Translations under genes and position numbers: made by a program
Assembly: GCA_963707015.1 (NCBI GenBank)
Contig: CAVPOO010000007.1
Span: forward strand, 124,001-188,000
Direction of reading: 5' to 3'
DNA length: 64,000 nt
Source of the DNA: CAVPOO01 sp963707015
Lineage (GTDB): Bacteria; Pseudomonadota; Gammaproteobacteria; Thiohalobacterales; Thiohalobacteraceae
The notes under the pieces: generated by a model
What the model saw: only the letters and a program-made list of their open reading frames with translations
What the model was told of the DNA's origin: nothing
The model's database searches: none
Shown: positions 54,213 through 63,481 of the stretch, one piece after another
Layout of the letters: the number at the start of each line of letters is the position of its first letter
How positions within the stretch are numbered: the stretch's first letter is position 1

Positions 54213-54688
54213 GCCGACCGATGACCATTGACGCACGTAGCGGGGGGTTCACGCTGCTCGAGCTGCTCGTCGTCATGGTTATCGCCGCGCTGTTGATGGC
54301 ACTGGTTCCGCCGCTGTTTTCCGGGGCGGTTCCCGGCGCACGGCTGAAGGGGGCGGCCCGCGACCTCGCCGTCGAGCTGCGCTACGCGCGCAGCCATGCC
54401 ATCACCCGCAACCAGGACATGGAGGTACGCCTGGACCTCGAGCCGCCGGCCTACGCCGTCGCCGGCCGCCCGCCGCGCCCGCTGCCCGAGGGGGTCAAAA
54501 TGCAGGTCGTGTCCGCCACACGCAATCGCGGGCTGCAGCCGGCCAGCCACCGGGTGCGCTTCTTCCCCGACGGCAGTTCCTCCGGGACGCGCATCACGCT
54601 CAGCGGGGGCAGCCGCAGCTACCGCATCAACGTGGACTGGCTGACCGGCAGAATCGACATCGCGGAGTCCTCCGGTGATGCGGGTTGA
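54209..54688 (+). CDS. gspH: GspH, minor pseudopilin
   Basis: 159 residues from GTG 54209, which overlaps the gspG stop; ATG 54221 is an equally plausible start. Cleavage site G-G/F-T-L-L-E then L-L-V-V-M-V-I-A-A-L-L-M-A-L. The soluble domain has the GspH/FimT pattern A-R-D-L-A-V-E-L-R-Y-A-R-S-H-A. It is a tip or tip-adjacent component of the pseudopilus. Confidence 0.9.
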   Translation: MSRPMTIDARSGGFTLLELLVVMVIAALLMALVPPLFSGAVPGARLKGAARDLAVELRYARSHAITRNQDMEVRLDLEPPAYAVAGRPPRPLPEGVKMQVVSATRNRGLQPASHRVRFFPDGSSSGTRITLSGGSRSYRINVDWLTGRIDIAESSGDAG

Positions 54689-55088
54689 GCGTGGCTTCAC
54701 CCTCATCGAGGTCCTGGTCGCCTTCGTGATCCTGGGACTCTCGCTCACCGTGCTGCTGCGCATCTTCTCGGGCGGTTTGCGCAATGTCGAGGTCTCGGGG
54801 GAATATGCCCGCGCGGTGCTGGTGGCGGAGGCGCAGCTGGCGGCGGCGGGCGTGAGCGAACCCCTCGAAGTCGGCGAGACCTGGGGCGAGTGGGACGAGC
54901 GCTTCCGCTGGCGCCGTCGCATCGAACCCTATGTGCCGCAGGACGCCGAGACACCGCAGCCGGAGGCCGTAACGGCCTACCAGATCACGGTCGAGGTCGA
55001 CTGGGATAACGGCGCACAGCGGCGCCGCATCGGCCTCAGCAGCCTGCGCCTGCGCACCGCGCCGCCTGGCATCGGGGGAGCCGGATGA
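54678..55088 (+). CDS. gspI: GspI, minor pseudopilin
   Basis: 136 residues from ATG 54678, overlapping gspH by 11 nt. Cleavage site R-G/F-T-L-I-E-V-L-V-A-F at the very N-terminus. A short soluble domain contains V-L-V-A-E-A-Q-L-A and a basic stretch F-R-W-R-R-R-I. It is part of the GspI-J-K tip complex that starts pseudopilus assembly. Confidence 0.9.
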   Translation: MRVERGFTLIEVLVAFVILGLSLTVLLRIFSGGLRNVEVSGEYARAVLVAEAQLAAAGVSEPLEVGETWGEWDERFRWRRRIEPYVPQDAETPQPEAVTAYQITVEVDWDNGAQRRRIGLSSLRLRTAPPGIGGAG

Positions 55089-55774
55089 GGCACGCCCTGC
55101 CCCGCCCGTCAACGAACGGCGGCCGCCGCCTGCCGACGCGCGCGGGCGGATTCACCCTGCTGGAGGTGCTGGTGGCAGTGACGGTGATGGGCCTGATCCT
55201 CACCGCGGCCTTCGGCGCCCTGCGTCTGGGCTCACGCAGCTGGGAGGCGGGCATTGCCCGCGCGGCCGAGACCGAGGAAAGGCGTACCGTGGCGGGCCTC
55301 CTGCAGCGGCAGTTCGCGCAGGCACTGCCGTTGACCTGGCCCGAGGACAACAAGAACACGCCACTCGCCTTCGACGGGAGTGCGCGTCAGGTGCGCTTCA
55401 TCGCCCCGTCCCCCCAGCAACAGGCAAGCGCGGGACTGTTTGAATTCGCCCTCACAGCGGAGCGGCCGGAAGCGGGGGCCGCTGCCCGGCTGGTCTTGTC
55501 CTATGCGCCGTTCAACCCGAGTGCGACACAGTTCCGGGTACCGGGGAGCGGGCAACGGGTCGTGCTGGTCGACGGACTGAAATCTGTCTCATTCGCCTAC
55601 TACGGTGCCCCCGACCCGAAGCAGAAACCCGCCTGGCAGAGGCAATGGGACCGCGATGCCCTGGGGCTGCCCGAAATGATCCGCCTGCAGTTGGAGACCG
55701 GTGAGACGGGCCCGCACTGGCCCGAGCTGCTGCTGGCAGTGCGTGTCGGTCACATGCAGGTAGTGAAACCATGA
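55085..55774 (+). CDS. gspJ: GspJ, minor pseudopilin
   Basis: 229 residues. The ATG overlaps the gspI stop by 4 nt. Cleavage site G-G/F-T-L-L-E-V-L-V-A-V at about residues 22-30, after a longer basic leader than in its neighbours. The soluble domain is about 195 residues with the GspJ-like R-Q-V-R-F-I-A-P segment. It belongs to the tip complex with GspI and GspK. Confidence 0.9.
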   Translation: MRHALPRPSTNGGRRLPTRAGGFTLLEVLVAVTVMGLILTAAFGALRLGSRSWEAGIARAAETEERRTVAGLLQRQFAQALPLTWPEDNKNTPLAFDGSARQVRFIAPSPQQQASAGLFEFALTAERPEAGAAARLVLSYAPFNPSATQFRVPGSGQRVVLVDGLKSVSFAYYGAPDPKQKPAWQRQWDRDALGLPEMIRLQLETGETGPHWPELLLAVRVGHMQVVKP

Positions 55775-56694
55775 CAAGCCGATGGCGCGAACCCTTTCCC
55801 ACCCCGCCGGGCGCGCAGCGGGGCATCGCCCTGGTCGTGGTACTGTGGCTGGTCGTGCTGCTCACCGTGATGGCCGCCAGCCATGCGCGTAACATTCGCA
55901 TCGAGGCCTATCTTGCCTACAATCAGGTCGAGGCCGCGAAGGCCCGGGCGCTGGCCGAGGCAGGGGTGAATCGTGCGATCATGGAACTGTTCGCGGATGA
56001 GGGCCCGGAGCGCTGGCCCTTCGACGGCACGCTCACCCGCGTTGGACTCGACACCGGCACGGTCGATATCTCGATTCGCGACGCCACGGGCCTGCTGGAT
56101 CTGAACGCCGGAGCGCCGGCGCTGCTGGAGGCCCTGTTGGCCGGGGCCGGCGTCGAGAAGGACCGGCGTCAGGAACTGGCGGACGCCATTCTCGACTGGC
56201 GGGACAAGGACAACCTGAAGCACCTGCACGGGGCGGAAGATGCCGATTACCGACGCGCCGGCCTCGCATGGGAGGCGCGCGACGATCGCTTTACGACCGT
56301 CGATGAACTGCGTTACGTGCTGGGCATGACAAACGAACTTTTCGAACGCCTGGCGCCCTACCTGACGGTGTACTCGGGTCGCGGTGAGGTCAATGCCGAC
56401 TATGCGCCGCCCTGGCTGCTCACCGTGCTCACTACGGTCGAAGAGGGCTCGGTCGGCGGCAATACGGGCGCGGCCACGCCAGGGCTGGTGAGACCGGCGC
56501 GCACGGAGCCCGCTGCCGGCACCGGCGCACGCGGCGGCAGTGGCACCTATCATATACGGGTCAGGGCCACCAGCGGCGGCGGCTCGGTGGCATCCCTGGA
56601 GGCGGTCATACGGATCGTCACGGCCGGCGAACCAGGCTATATGGTGCTCGCCTGGCGCGAGCCGGCACCGCGAATCAGGGCGATGCCGGGCTGA
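55771..56694 (+). CDS. gspK: GspK, large minor pseudopilin
   Basis: 307 residues; 4-nt ATGA overlap with gspJ. Cleavage site Q-R-G/I-A-L-V-V-V-L-W then a hydrophobic helix. As usual for GspK, Glu at position 5 after the cleavage site is absent (V in its place). The SAM-like insert has D-L-N-A-G, I-L-D-W-R-D-K-D and V-D-E-L-R-Y-V-L-G. It caps the pseudopilus. A Gly/Thr/Ala-rich linker near 235-260 is longer than I would expect. Confidence 0.9.
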   Translation: MTSRWREPFPTPPGAQRGIALVVVLWLVVLLTVMAASHARNIRIEAYLAYNQVEAAKARALAEAGVNRAIMELFADEGPERWPFDGTLTRVGLDTGTVDISIRDATGLLDLNAGAPALLEALLAGAGVEKDRRQELADAILDWRDKDNLKHLHGAEDADYRRAGLAWEARDDRFTTVDELRYVLGMTNELFERLAPYLTVYSGRGEVNADYAPPWLLTVLTTVEEGSVGGNTGAATPGLVRPARTEPAAGTGARGGSGTYHIRVRATSGGGSVASLEAVIRIVTAGEPGYMVLAWREPAPRIRAMPG

Positions 56695-56723
56695 GCGGCC
56701 GGAGCACGCAGCCTTTTTTTCGA

Positions 56724-56910
56724 CCAGTGCTTTTTCAATCCGATGATGATGGATAGTATGGCCACGGAATCCACGGAAAAACACGGAAAAAACCAACACC
56801 TATTCAAATTTTTTCCGTGTTTTTCCGTGGATTCCGTGGCCATCGATAAGAATACTGGCACTCGACTCAATCTGTCAGCCTCCGTCATTATCACGTTGAA
56901 AGCGTACTGG
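56724..56910 (+). mobile_element. 187-bp palindromic element, copy R4 (complete)
   Basis: Left end CCAGTGCTTTTTCAATCCGA; right end, read on the other strand, CCAGTACGCTTTCAACGTGA: imperfect terminal inverted repeats of about 30 bp. The core GGCCACGGAATCCACGG/CCGTGGATTCCGTGGCC is palindromic. It is inserted between gspK and gspL. Confidence 0.85.
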
Positions 56911-56932
56911 TAACTTGTGAGTTCAGTGGCAT

Positions 56933-58048
56933 ATGCAAGTCGCGAAACATAATCTGCGCTCCAGCTTCGGCGCACCCCTGTCGCGCTCGTTGAGAACCTT
57001 CTGGGCCTGGTGGGTCGGCGAGCTGAACGCGATGCTTCCCGAGGACGTGCGCCGTGCCTTCCGCCCCAGCGGACAGCAGCTCATTCTGGCGCTGGACGGC
57101 GCACACCTGCTGGTGGACCGGCGCCGCGGGGATACCACGACACGGGTCGGCCGCTATGCGCTTGGCCCGAATGCGTCCCTGCCCCCCGAGCTGTCGACGC
57201 AGGCGGATGTGACGGGGGAAACCGGTGAGGTGATATTGTGCCTGCCGGCGGACAAGGTACTGACCCGGACGCTCACGCTGCCACTGGCGACCGAGGAGAA
57301 TCTGCGCGAGGTGCTGGCCTTCCAGATGGACCGTCAGACACCCTTCACGGTCGAACAGGTCTACTACGACTATGCGGTGGTGGCGCGCGAGCGCAAGACG
57401 CGCACGCTGTCTCTGGATCTCGTGGTGGTGCCGCGCGCCGTGGTGGATGGGCTGCTCGACTCGCTCAAGCGACTTGGCGTGCAGCCGGGCCAGGTGACCC
57501 TGTGTCGGGGCGCCGGCGCTGAGCCGATGGCCGTCAACCTGCTGCCCGTGCCGCAACGGCCCCGCAAGCGGGTGGCGCCGCAGCGCATCAACATTGGCCT
57601 GGGCATCCTGGCCGTGCTGCTGCTGCTGAGTGCGGTGTCCATGCCCTTGTTGCACAAGGCGCGGGTGATGCGAACGCTGCAGCCCATGCTGGACGTTGCC
57701 GCCAGCAAGGCCGAGGTGGCGCAAAAGCTCCGGGAAAAAGTCGACGCGCTGAAGGCGGAATCCCGGTTTCTCGTCGAGAAAAAGCAGGCATCGCTGCTGG
57801 TTCTCGAGGTCATGAATGAGCTGACCCGCATCCTGCCCGACCACACCTGGCTCAACCGGCTGGAGATCAGCCCGACAGAGGTTCAGATCCAGGGCCAGTC
57901 GACGTCGTCGGGCGCACTGATTCCGCTCACCGAATCCTCACCGGTCCTGCACAATGCCCGGTTCCGGTCGCCGGTGACACAGATCCCGCGCACCAACGAG
58001 GAACGATTCCATCTGTCCGCCGACACGCACCGCGAGGCTGCCCCGTGA
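56933..58048 (+). CDS. gspL: GspL, type II secretion inner-membrane protein
   Basis: 371 residues from ATG 56933. The N-terminal cytoplasmic part (about 45-210) is actin-like, PilM/GspL type (L-A-L-D-G-A-H-L-L-V-D, V-L-A-F-Q-M-D-R-Q-T-P-F, V-V-P-R-A-V-V-D). One membrane segment lies at about 222-242 (I-N-I-G-L-G-I-L-A-V-L-L-L-L), followed by a periplasmic PilN-like domain with a coiled-coil start. It links GspE to GspM. It lies just after the repeat R4, so the last three genes may depend on read-through. Confidence 0.9.
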   Translation: MQVAKHNLRSSFGAPLSRSLRTFWAWWVGELNAMLPEDVRRAFRPSGQQLILALDGAHLLVDRRRGDTTTRVGRYALGPNASLPPELSTQADVTGETGEVILCLPADKVLTRTLTLPLATEENLREVLAFQMDRQTPFTVEQVYYDYAVVARERKTRTLSLDLVVVPRAVVDGLLDSLKRLGVQPGQVTLCRGAGAEPMAVNLLPVPQRPRKRVAPQRINIGLGILAVLLLLSAVSMPLLHKARVMRTLQPMLDVAASKAEVAQKLREKVDALKAESRFLVEKKQASLLVLEVMNELTRILPDHTWLNRLEISPTEVQIQGQSTSSGALIPLTESSPVLHNARFRSPVTQIPRTNEERFHLSADTHREAAP

Positions 58049-58632
58049 ACGTGGCACTGAACGAAACGCAGGGCCGCCGGCTCCTGGCCCTGTTAATCCT
58101 GTTCCTGGTAATCGGGGTCGTGGGAGCGGTCACGGTATTGCCGCTCTGGTCTGCGAACCAGTACTACGAGGAGGCCATCGCCAGCATGCAGGACCGCCTG
58201 GAGAAACTGCAGCGGGCAAGCGCGATGAGGGCCAGCCTGCAGGCGCAATACGACCAGCTCAAACGCTGGCAGGTCGGCGATGCGCACTATCTCACGAGCG
58301 GCAGTTCGGCACTGGCCGGTGCCGAACTGCAGCGCATCATCAAGCGTATTGCCGCCAGCAACAACGCAGAGCTGGTCAGCACCCAGATCCTGCCCGTCAG
58401 ACAGGCAGAAGCGTTCACGCAGGTCACCTTGAAGGCGCGCATGCGTGGTACTCTGACCAGCATGACGCAGATCTTCTATGCCATCGAGACCGGTGAACCG
58501 TTTCTGTTCCTCGATAAGGTCTCACTCTGGCAGCGGGGCGGTCAGCGCCGGTTCCGCGGCGCCGTCGTCGCCGCCCCGCAGCTGCTGGACGTCGACATCG
58601 AGCTGACCGGGTACATGCGTGCCGGATCATGA
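58045..58632 (+). CDS. gspM: GspM, type II secretion inner-membrane protein
   Basis: 195 residues; the GTG start overlaps the gspL stop by 4 nt. One membrane segment near the N-terminus (about 12-34: L-L-A-L-L-I-L-F-L-V-I-G-V-V), a coiled coil (about 40-75), then a ferredoxin-like periplasmic domain (Q-R-I-I-K-R-I-A-A). It resembles the GspM/PilO-like M protein of gammaproteobacterial type II systems and pairs with GspL. Confidence 0.85.
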   Translation: MNVALNETQGRRLLALLILFLVIGVVGAVTVLPLWSANQYYEEAIASMQDRLEKLQRASAMRASLQAQYDQLKRWQVGDAHYLTSGSSALAGAELQRIIKRIAASNNAELVSTQILPVRQAEAFTQVTLKARMRGTLTSMTQIFYAIETGEPFLFLDKVSLWQRGGQRRFRGAVVAAPQLLDVDIELTGYMRAGS

Positions 58633-59445
58633 AGCGGATTTCGCTGGGCAACCGCCTGACACCCTATTTGCTGCTTACCTGCCTGGTGCTCGCCGCCATC
58701 GTCGCCGTGGAGTGGCGCATCGGTGCAAGGACCGGCATCGAGGGGCCGGCCGAGGCCCCGCCGGCCGCCGCCGCCGAGGCGCCGCCTGCCAGGACAGCAT
58801 TCGTCGCGCCCGGTATCGAGGCCTTCGGCGAGATCCTGGAACGTCCCCTGTTCACGGCGGGCCGTGAACCCCCCGAGGAGCCGGCGGTCGCAGCACCGAC
58901 AACAGCCGCCATTCCCACCGCAGCTGATCCGCCTGCGTCTGGAAGGCGTGGCGCTCACACCGCAGACGCGGGTCGCCGTGGTGCGCGATCTCGCCACTAA
59001 TCAGTTGCTGCGGCTGGCCGAGGGTGCCGAGCACCAGGGCTGGGTCGTGGAAACCGTGCACGCCGCGGGTGCAACCCTGAAGCAAGGGCAGCAGACCCAG
59101 GAACTGGTGCTGGAAGTGGACAAGAATCCCCAGCTTCAGGGTCGTTCCGCCCCGCGGGTCGGCGTGCTGCCAGGCGCCCGGGGTGGACACATCGGCGTGC
59201 GCCGCAGGACACCACCGTATGCCGCCAGCCAGCCGGGGGGAGGCGCAACCGCGCCAGGCGAGGCGCCTGCCAAGGCCGCGCAGAAGGAAGATGCCGGCGG
59301 TGAGGCGGCGCCTGCGGATCAGAAGGACGCCGCCGGTCAGAACGGGGAAGCGAGTGGCATCTTACCGTCGCACCCGTTGGCGCCGTCCCCCGTAGCGCCT
59401 CAGGCGCAGGCTTCAGAAAAGAAGCCCCTGCCACCCACACCCTGA
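58629..59445 (+). CDS. gspN: GspN/GspC-like inner-membrane protein, one frameshift
   Basis: The ATG overlaps the gspM stop (ATGA). It has one membrane segment (about 12-32), an Ala/Pro linker and a homology-region-like domain: R-P-L-F-T-A-G-R, then after a frame change near 58900-58920 L-R-L-E-G-V-A-L-T-P, V-V-R-D-L, W-V-V-E-T-V and L-V-L-E-V-D. The tail is a long Ala/Pro/Gly/Gln-rich stretch. In GspC such a domain contacts the secretin GspD. No other gspC is present, so this protein probably fills that place. Length would be about 270 residues once the frame is joined. The single indel may be a sequencing error, since both parts read well. Confidence 0.75.
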
Positions 59446-59501
59446 GAGATCCGAAAAACCCGGCCTGTCTGCCTCACCCGCAGGCCCTGCAGACCCGTCT
59501 G

Positions 59502-59688
59502 CTAGTACGCTTTCAACCTGATAATGACGGATGCTGACAAATTAAGCTGAGTGCCGGCATTTTTATTTATAGCCACGGAATCCACGGAAGGACACGGAAA
59601 AATTTCTAATGGGTGTTGGTTCTTTCCGTGTTTTTCCGTGGATTCCGTGGCCATACTATCCGTCATCATCAGATTGAAAAAGCACTAG
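59502..59688 (-). mobile_element. 187-bp palindromic element, copy R5 (complete, inverted)
   Basis: Same length as R4 and opposite orientation: CTAGTACGCTTTCAACCTGA ... GATTGAAAAAGCACTAG with the CCACGGAATCC core. Its last bases CTAG include the stop codon of the receiver gene at 59685. Confidence 0.85.
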
Positions 59689-60065
59689 TGCACTTTGGCA
59701 CACGGGCAGATAAGCCTTTCTACCAGTGCGAGAACCTCCTCGAGCGGGGCACTCTTGGAAAAAAAATGATCCGCTCCGCACTGCTGACTCTGACTGCGGT
59801 ACTCGGGCAGATCGTGGCTGGTCAGGATGACAATGACCGTGTTCGCACCTGATGACTTAATCGCCCTGGTCAGATCCAGGCCGTTGCCACGCCGCAACGT
59901 GATATCCATGAAGATCAGATCAGGCTGAAAAAAACTGGCGATCAACAGAGCCTCATCCTCATCAGCCGCCTCGTCGACGTCGAGCAGAGGAAAGCGCTGG
60001 AGCAGGACGCTTTTAAAAGCGCCCCTGAATATCAGGTTATCTTCGACGAGCATGACCTTGGTCAT
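59685..60065 (-). CDS. single-domain response regulator (receiver only)
   Basis: 126 residues from ATG 60065 (GGAGG 12 nt before; frames from 60074 or 60077 place the site too close). It is one receiver domain: K-V-M-L-V-E-D-N, phosphoacceptor in I-F-M-D-I-T-L-R-R-G-N-G, Thr/Ser in V-I-L-T-S-H-D, Lys in F-F-S-K-S-A. It has no output domain; it ends C-A-K-V-H with a TAG supplied by the repeat R5, so a longer protein may have been cut. It could act as a phosphate shuttle or sink for the hybrid kinase, or regulate by protein contact. Confidence 0.85.
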   Translation of the reverse strand: MTKVMLVEDNLIFRGAFKSVLLQRFPLLDVDEAADEDEALLIASFFQPDLIFMDITLRRGNGLDLTRAIKSSGANTVIVILTSHDLPEYRSQSQQCGADHFFSKSAPLEEVLALVERLICPCAKVH

Positions 60066-60712
60066 AGGGATCACCATCCTCCGAATCTATGCTTTTTTTT
60101 TGTAGCGTCTTAAGCCATGTGCCAGCCCGCGCATGCGTCGACCCGGGCAGGTCATTCACACTCACATCCTCGCCGGTATTTCCGTTCATATCAGACCCGA
60201 AAGACCCACTTATCAGGCGTTTACTAAGGCCCGCTCCACCCACAGGTTGAGCCCGACAGGCAAAGATTGCGTGTCGCGCGCCTGCCGTTCCTCGCACGAG
60301 CCCAGACTTTAACTGAATTTGCGCAATCGATTGTGTGGACCCCGTCACGACATCAATCCCTTCGAAAACGCCTGAGACATTCGACAGCGCTATCCCATCC
60401 TGCTGGAGACGCCCTGACTGCCGACCACTTCGTCCGAACCCGGGAGACGCTGTCACCGGGAAGAGAGGGCCACATCACAGATGAAGGATAGTGGATGACG
60501 TGTTCGGTTTATGCGCGGGTAATACGGGTTTTCCCCATGCGTTTTACCCCTATTTTCATACTAGGGTTTATACGTAGTCTTGGGGGTAAGACAAGAGAAC
60601 CGATTACCGGTCCCGGTCCCGGTCGCCACGATTGCCCCGCAGTTTTCACCGGGACGAGAACCCGGTGGCGCATCAGGCACGCATCCTGCCGACCCGCGGA
60701 CGCCCCATCGAG
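60066..60712. other. intergenic stretch without recognisable gene
   Basis: It lies between the receiver start and the end of the FKBP gene. Short frames on both strands look like chance. A run of T at about 60092-60100 and moderate GC are all that stand out. Confidence 0.45.
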
Positions 60713-63179
60713 CTACATGCCGGCACTCGACGGATTCGGCTCGACAACCGCCAGCAGCTCGATCTCGTAGATCAGTGGCTGGCGGCCGAGCATTCCCCGC
60801 TTCCGGGTTCCCTGGGTATGGGCAAGCCCCGACGGAATGTACAATTCCCAGCGCGCGCCCTCCTGCATGAGCTGCAACGCCTCCCGCCAGCCTGCCATGA
60901 CGTCGTCGACGCGAACCTCCGCGGCCCCCGCCTCAACATAGGCGCTGTCGACTTCGCGCCCATCGAGCAGGCGCCCGCGATACTGGACCAGGACACTGTC
61001 GGTCGCCTGCGGCGTCCTGCCGCTGCCCGACGCCAGGACCTTGTACTGCAACCCACTCGGCAGGCTGATCACACCCTCGTTGTCAGCGTTCTGCTCGAAG
61101 AAGGCACGCTCGGCTGCGCGGGGCCCCGGAGGCGTGCGCGGGCGCGCTTCGCCCTGAGGCGCAGCCGCCTCCGCTTGCACCTCAGCCGGGACAGGCTGCC
61201 GTTGCTCCGCGTGCCCCGCCGGCCCCGGTGCTTCAGCCGCGACGACCGCATCCCCGACCCCCTGCGCCGGTGCCGCCGGCAGATCCATGGCCTCCGGCTG
61301 ATCCCGCGACAGCAACTCGACTTCAAACCGCATCGTTCCACCGCCCAGCGGTCCCCACTTGCTGTAGGCGAATTCGGAGGGCAGGTACAGCTCCCACCTG
61401 GCACCGGCCTGCATCTGCTCGAATGCCTCCTGCCAGCCGGGGATCGCCCAGTCCAGGCGGAAGGTCTCTTGCCCCTCGGCGGTGTAGTCACTGTCGGACG
61501 CGCCACCGTCCAGCAGCGTGGCGCGGTAGCGGACGGTGATGGTGTCATCCGGCGCCGGCGTGTCACCACTACCCTGCTCAAGCACCCGGTATCGCACACC
61601 GCCGGGCAGGCTGACCAGAGCCGGCTGGCCGGTCTTTGCTGCCACCGGCGGTGCATAGGCGGAGACCGCCTTCTCGAGTCCCGGCCGTGATGCCTCGCCG
61701 GCAGCCGTCGCCTGCGGGGCAGTGACCTTCAGCAACTCGACGTCGAAGACCACTGTCTCGCCGTCGCCCGGCCCCCATTTGCTGTAGGCAAGCTCGGACG
61801 GCAGAGACAGCGCCCAGCGGGCGCCCTCCTGCATACGCTGGAACACCGCCTGCCAGGCGGGAATTGCTTGATCCACTCGGAAGCTGGTGCGTCCCTCACC
61901 CACGTAGGCGCCAGCCTCATGCCCCCCGGGCTGCGTGACACGATACTGCACCGTGATCCTGTCATCGGCCAGGGGCGATACACCCGTGCCGTTCCTGATC
62001 ACGCGGTACTGGACACCGCCGGGCAGGCGGATCAGACCTGCGTCAGGGGTATCCTCCCCGGACAACGCGCGCCCGGCCGCGACAGGTTCCGGCGCCGCGT
62101 CGAGGGGCGGCGCGGCCCGCCCCTCCTCCCGGGGCGCTGCTGGCCCGCCAGCGGCTGCGAGCGGCTGCACCGCGGCCATGCCGACCTGCGCGGTATCCGA
62201 TCGGCTGACCGCCAGCAGCTCGACCTCAAAAATGACCGGCTCGGCGCCGAGCGGTCCCGGTTTGCGGAAGGCCAGCTCGGGCGGAACATACAGCTCCCAG
62301 GTGGCACCCTCCTCCATGTGCTGCAGCGCTTCCTGCCAGCCGGGGATCACCTGATCCAGGCGGAAGGTTGCCGGACCCTGCCCGTGATGGGAGCTGTCGA
62401 ATTCCGTACCGTCGAGCCGCGTGCCCCGATAATGCACCGTGACCCTGTCGCCGGCCGCCGGCGTCCTGCCACTGCCGCGCCTGACTACCCGGTACTGCAG
62501 ACCGCTGGGCAAGGTGATGACACTGTCCTTTCCGGCGTTCTGCTCGAAGAATGCGAGCCTCTGCGCTCGGGCACCCACATCCGCCGTGCCGGTGCCGGAA
62601 CCGCGCATCCAGTAGACCCGGGTCACCGATTCCGTTGGCCGCGCCCGCCGCTTCCCCACCGAGTGCCTTCATCGCAACCTCGGGCGCGTCGGACGCACCG
62701 ATCGAGAGCAACTCGATGTCGTAAATGAGGGGCTGATCACCACCCAGCGCACGCTTCCTCGTTCCGCGCTGCAACCTGGTGAGCCTGGGCGGGATGAACA
62801 CTTCCCACTTTGCGCCCGCACGCATGAGCAGCAGCGCCTCCCGCCAGCCGGGAATGACCTCGTCGACCCGCAGAGTCACCGGCCCGTCGCCCTGATAGGA
62901 GCTGTCGACTTCGCTGCCATCGGGCAAAGTGCCGCGGTATTGCACCGTAACGCTGTCCGTTGCCCTGGGGTTCCTGCCTTTGCCGGCGCGGAGAATCCTG
63001 TACTGCAGACCACTCGGCAGGCTGACCACGCCCTGCTTGCGAGCGTTCTCCGCGAAGAAGGCCTGTGCGTCAGCGCCGGCGCCCTGGACAGCCGGCGTCG
63101 CGCCGCACCAGCTCGCGCCGGCCAGCGCAACTGAACACAGAAGCACATGGATCAGCGGCCGTTTTATCGACGTCGCCAC
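60713..63179 (-). CDS. exported isomerase with five tandem FKBP domains, one frameshift
   Basis: GTG start at 63179 with a signal peptide ending S-W-C-G-A. Five FKBP-type domains follow, at about 63075-62745, 62520-62220, 62020-61730, 61600-61310 and 61060-60740. Each has L-P-S/G-G-x-x-Y-R/K, then V-x-Y-R, then P-G/A-W-x-E-A or close variants, and L-I-Y/V-I-F-x-V/I-E-L-L. A-F-F-x-Q/E-N-A precedes domains 1, 2 and 5. Domain 3 has lost the D-S-S of the active loop (G-G-H-E-A-G-A) and may be inactive. Linkers are Ala/Pro/Glu-rich. The frame changes once, near 62560-62660, between domains 1 and 2. About 820 residues in total. Bacterial FKBPs of this type usually have one domain. It is probably a periplasmic or secreted folding factor; its clients may be the giant MCOs (inference). 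Confidence 0.8.
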
Positions 63180-63238
63180 GCGCGTTTATCGTTTCATGCT
63201 CATGTAGGGATTCTAGCCCCCCGGCCGCCGGTGACCTA

Positions 63239-63481
63239 TCATCGGACAGCCGACAGCGGCATCGCAACTGGCATCACGACCGGCCTCGATGGATTCAGTA
63301 GAAATGCCTCCAGAACACTGGCTGGCGATATCCTGCTCCCAACCACTGCCTTTTTGAAGGTGGCCGGCTTGCCGCGCTTGTCAGAGCTGCCGAAAGGCTG
63401 ATCGCTGATGAGCGTGCCGCGGTAGTGCACGGTCACGGCGTCCTCGGGACCCGGCGACAGCGAGATGCCTGTAAGAAACAT
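63239..63481 (-). pseudogene. relic of an FKBP domain
   Basis: The minus strand reads G-I-S-L-S-P-G-P-E-D-A-V-T-V-H-Y-R-G-T-L and F-G-S-S-D-K-R-G-K-P-A-T-F, the first half of an FKBP domain, then loses similarity before the P-G-W segment. No signal peptide or ribosome site is evident. It lies just upstream of the five-domain gene and is probably a broken relative. Confidence 0.55.

Noticed and set aside
60037..60456. 139-codon minus-strand frame upstream of the receiver gene
   Set aside because: It overlaps the receiver start and has no ribosome site, no recognisable motif and ordinary random composition.
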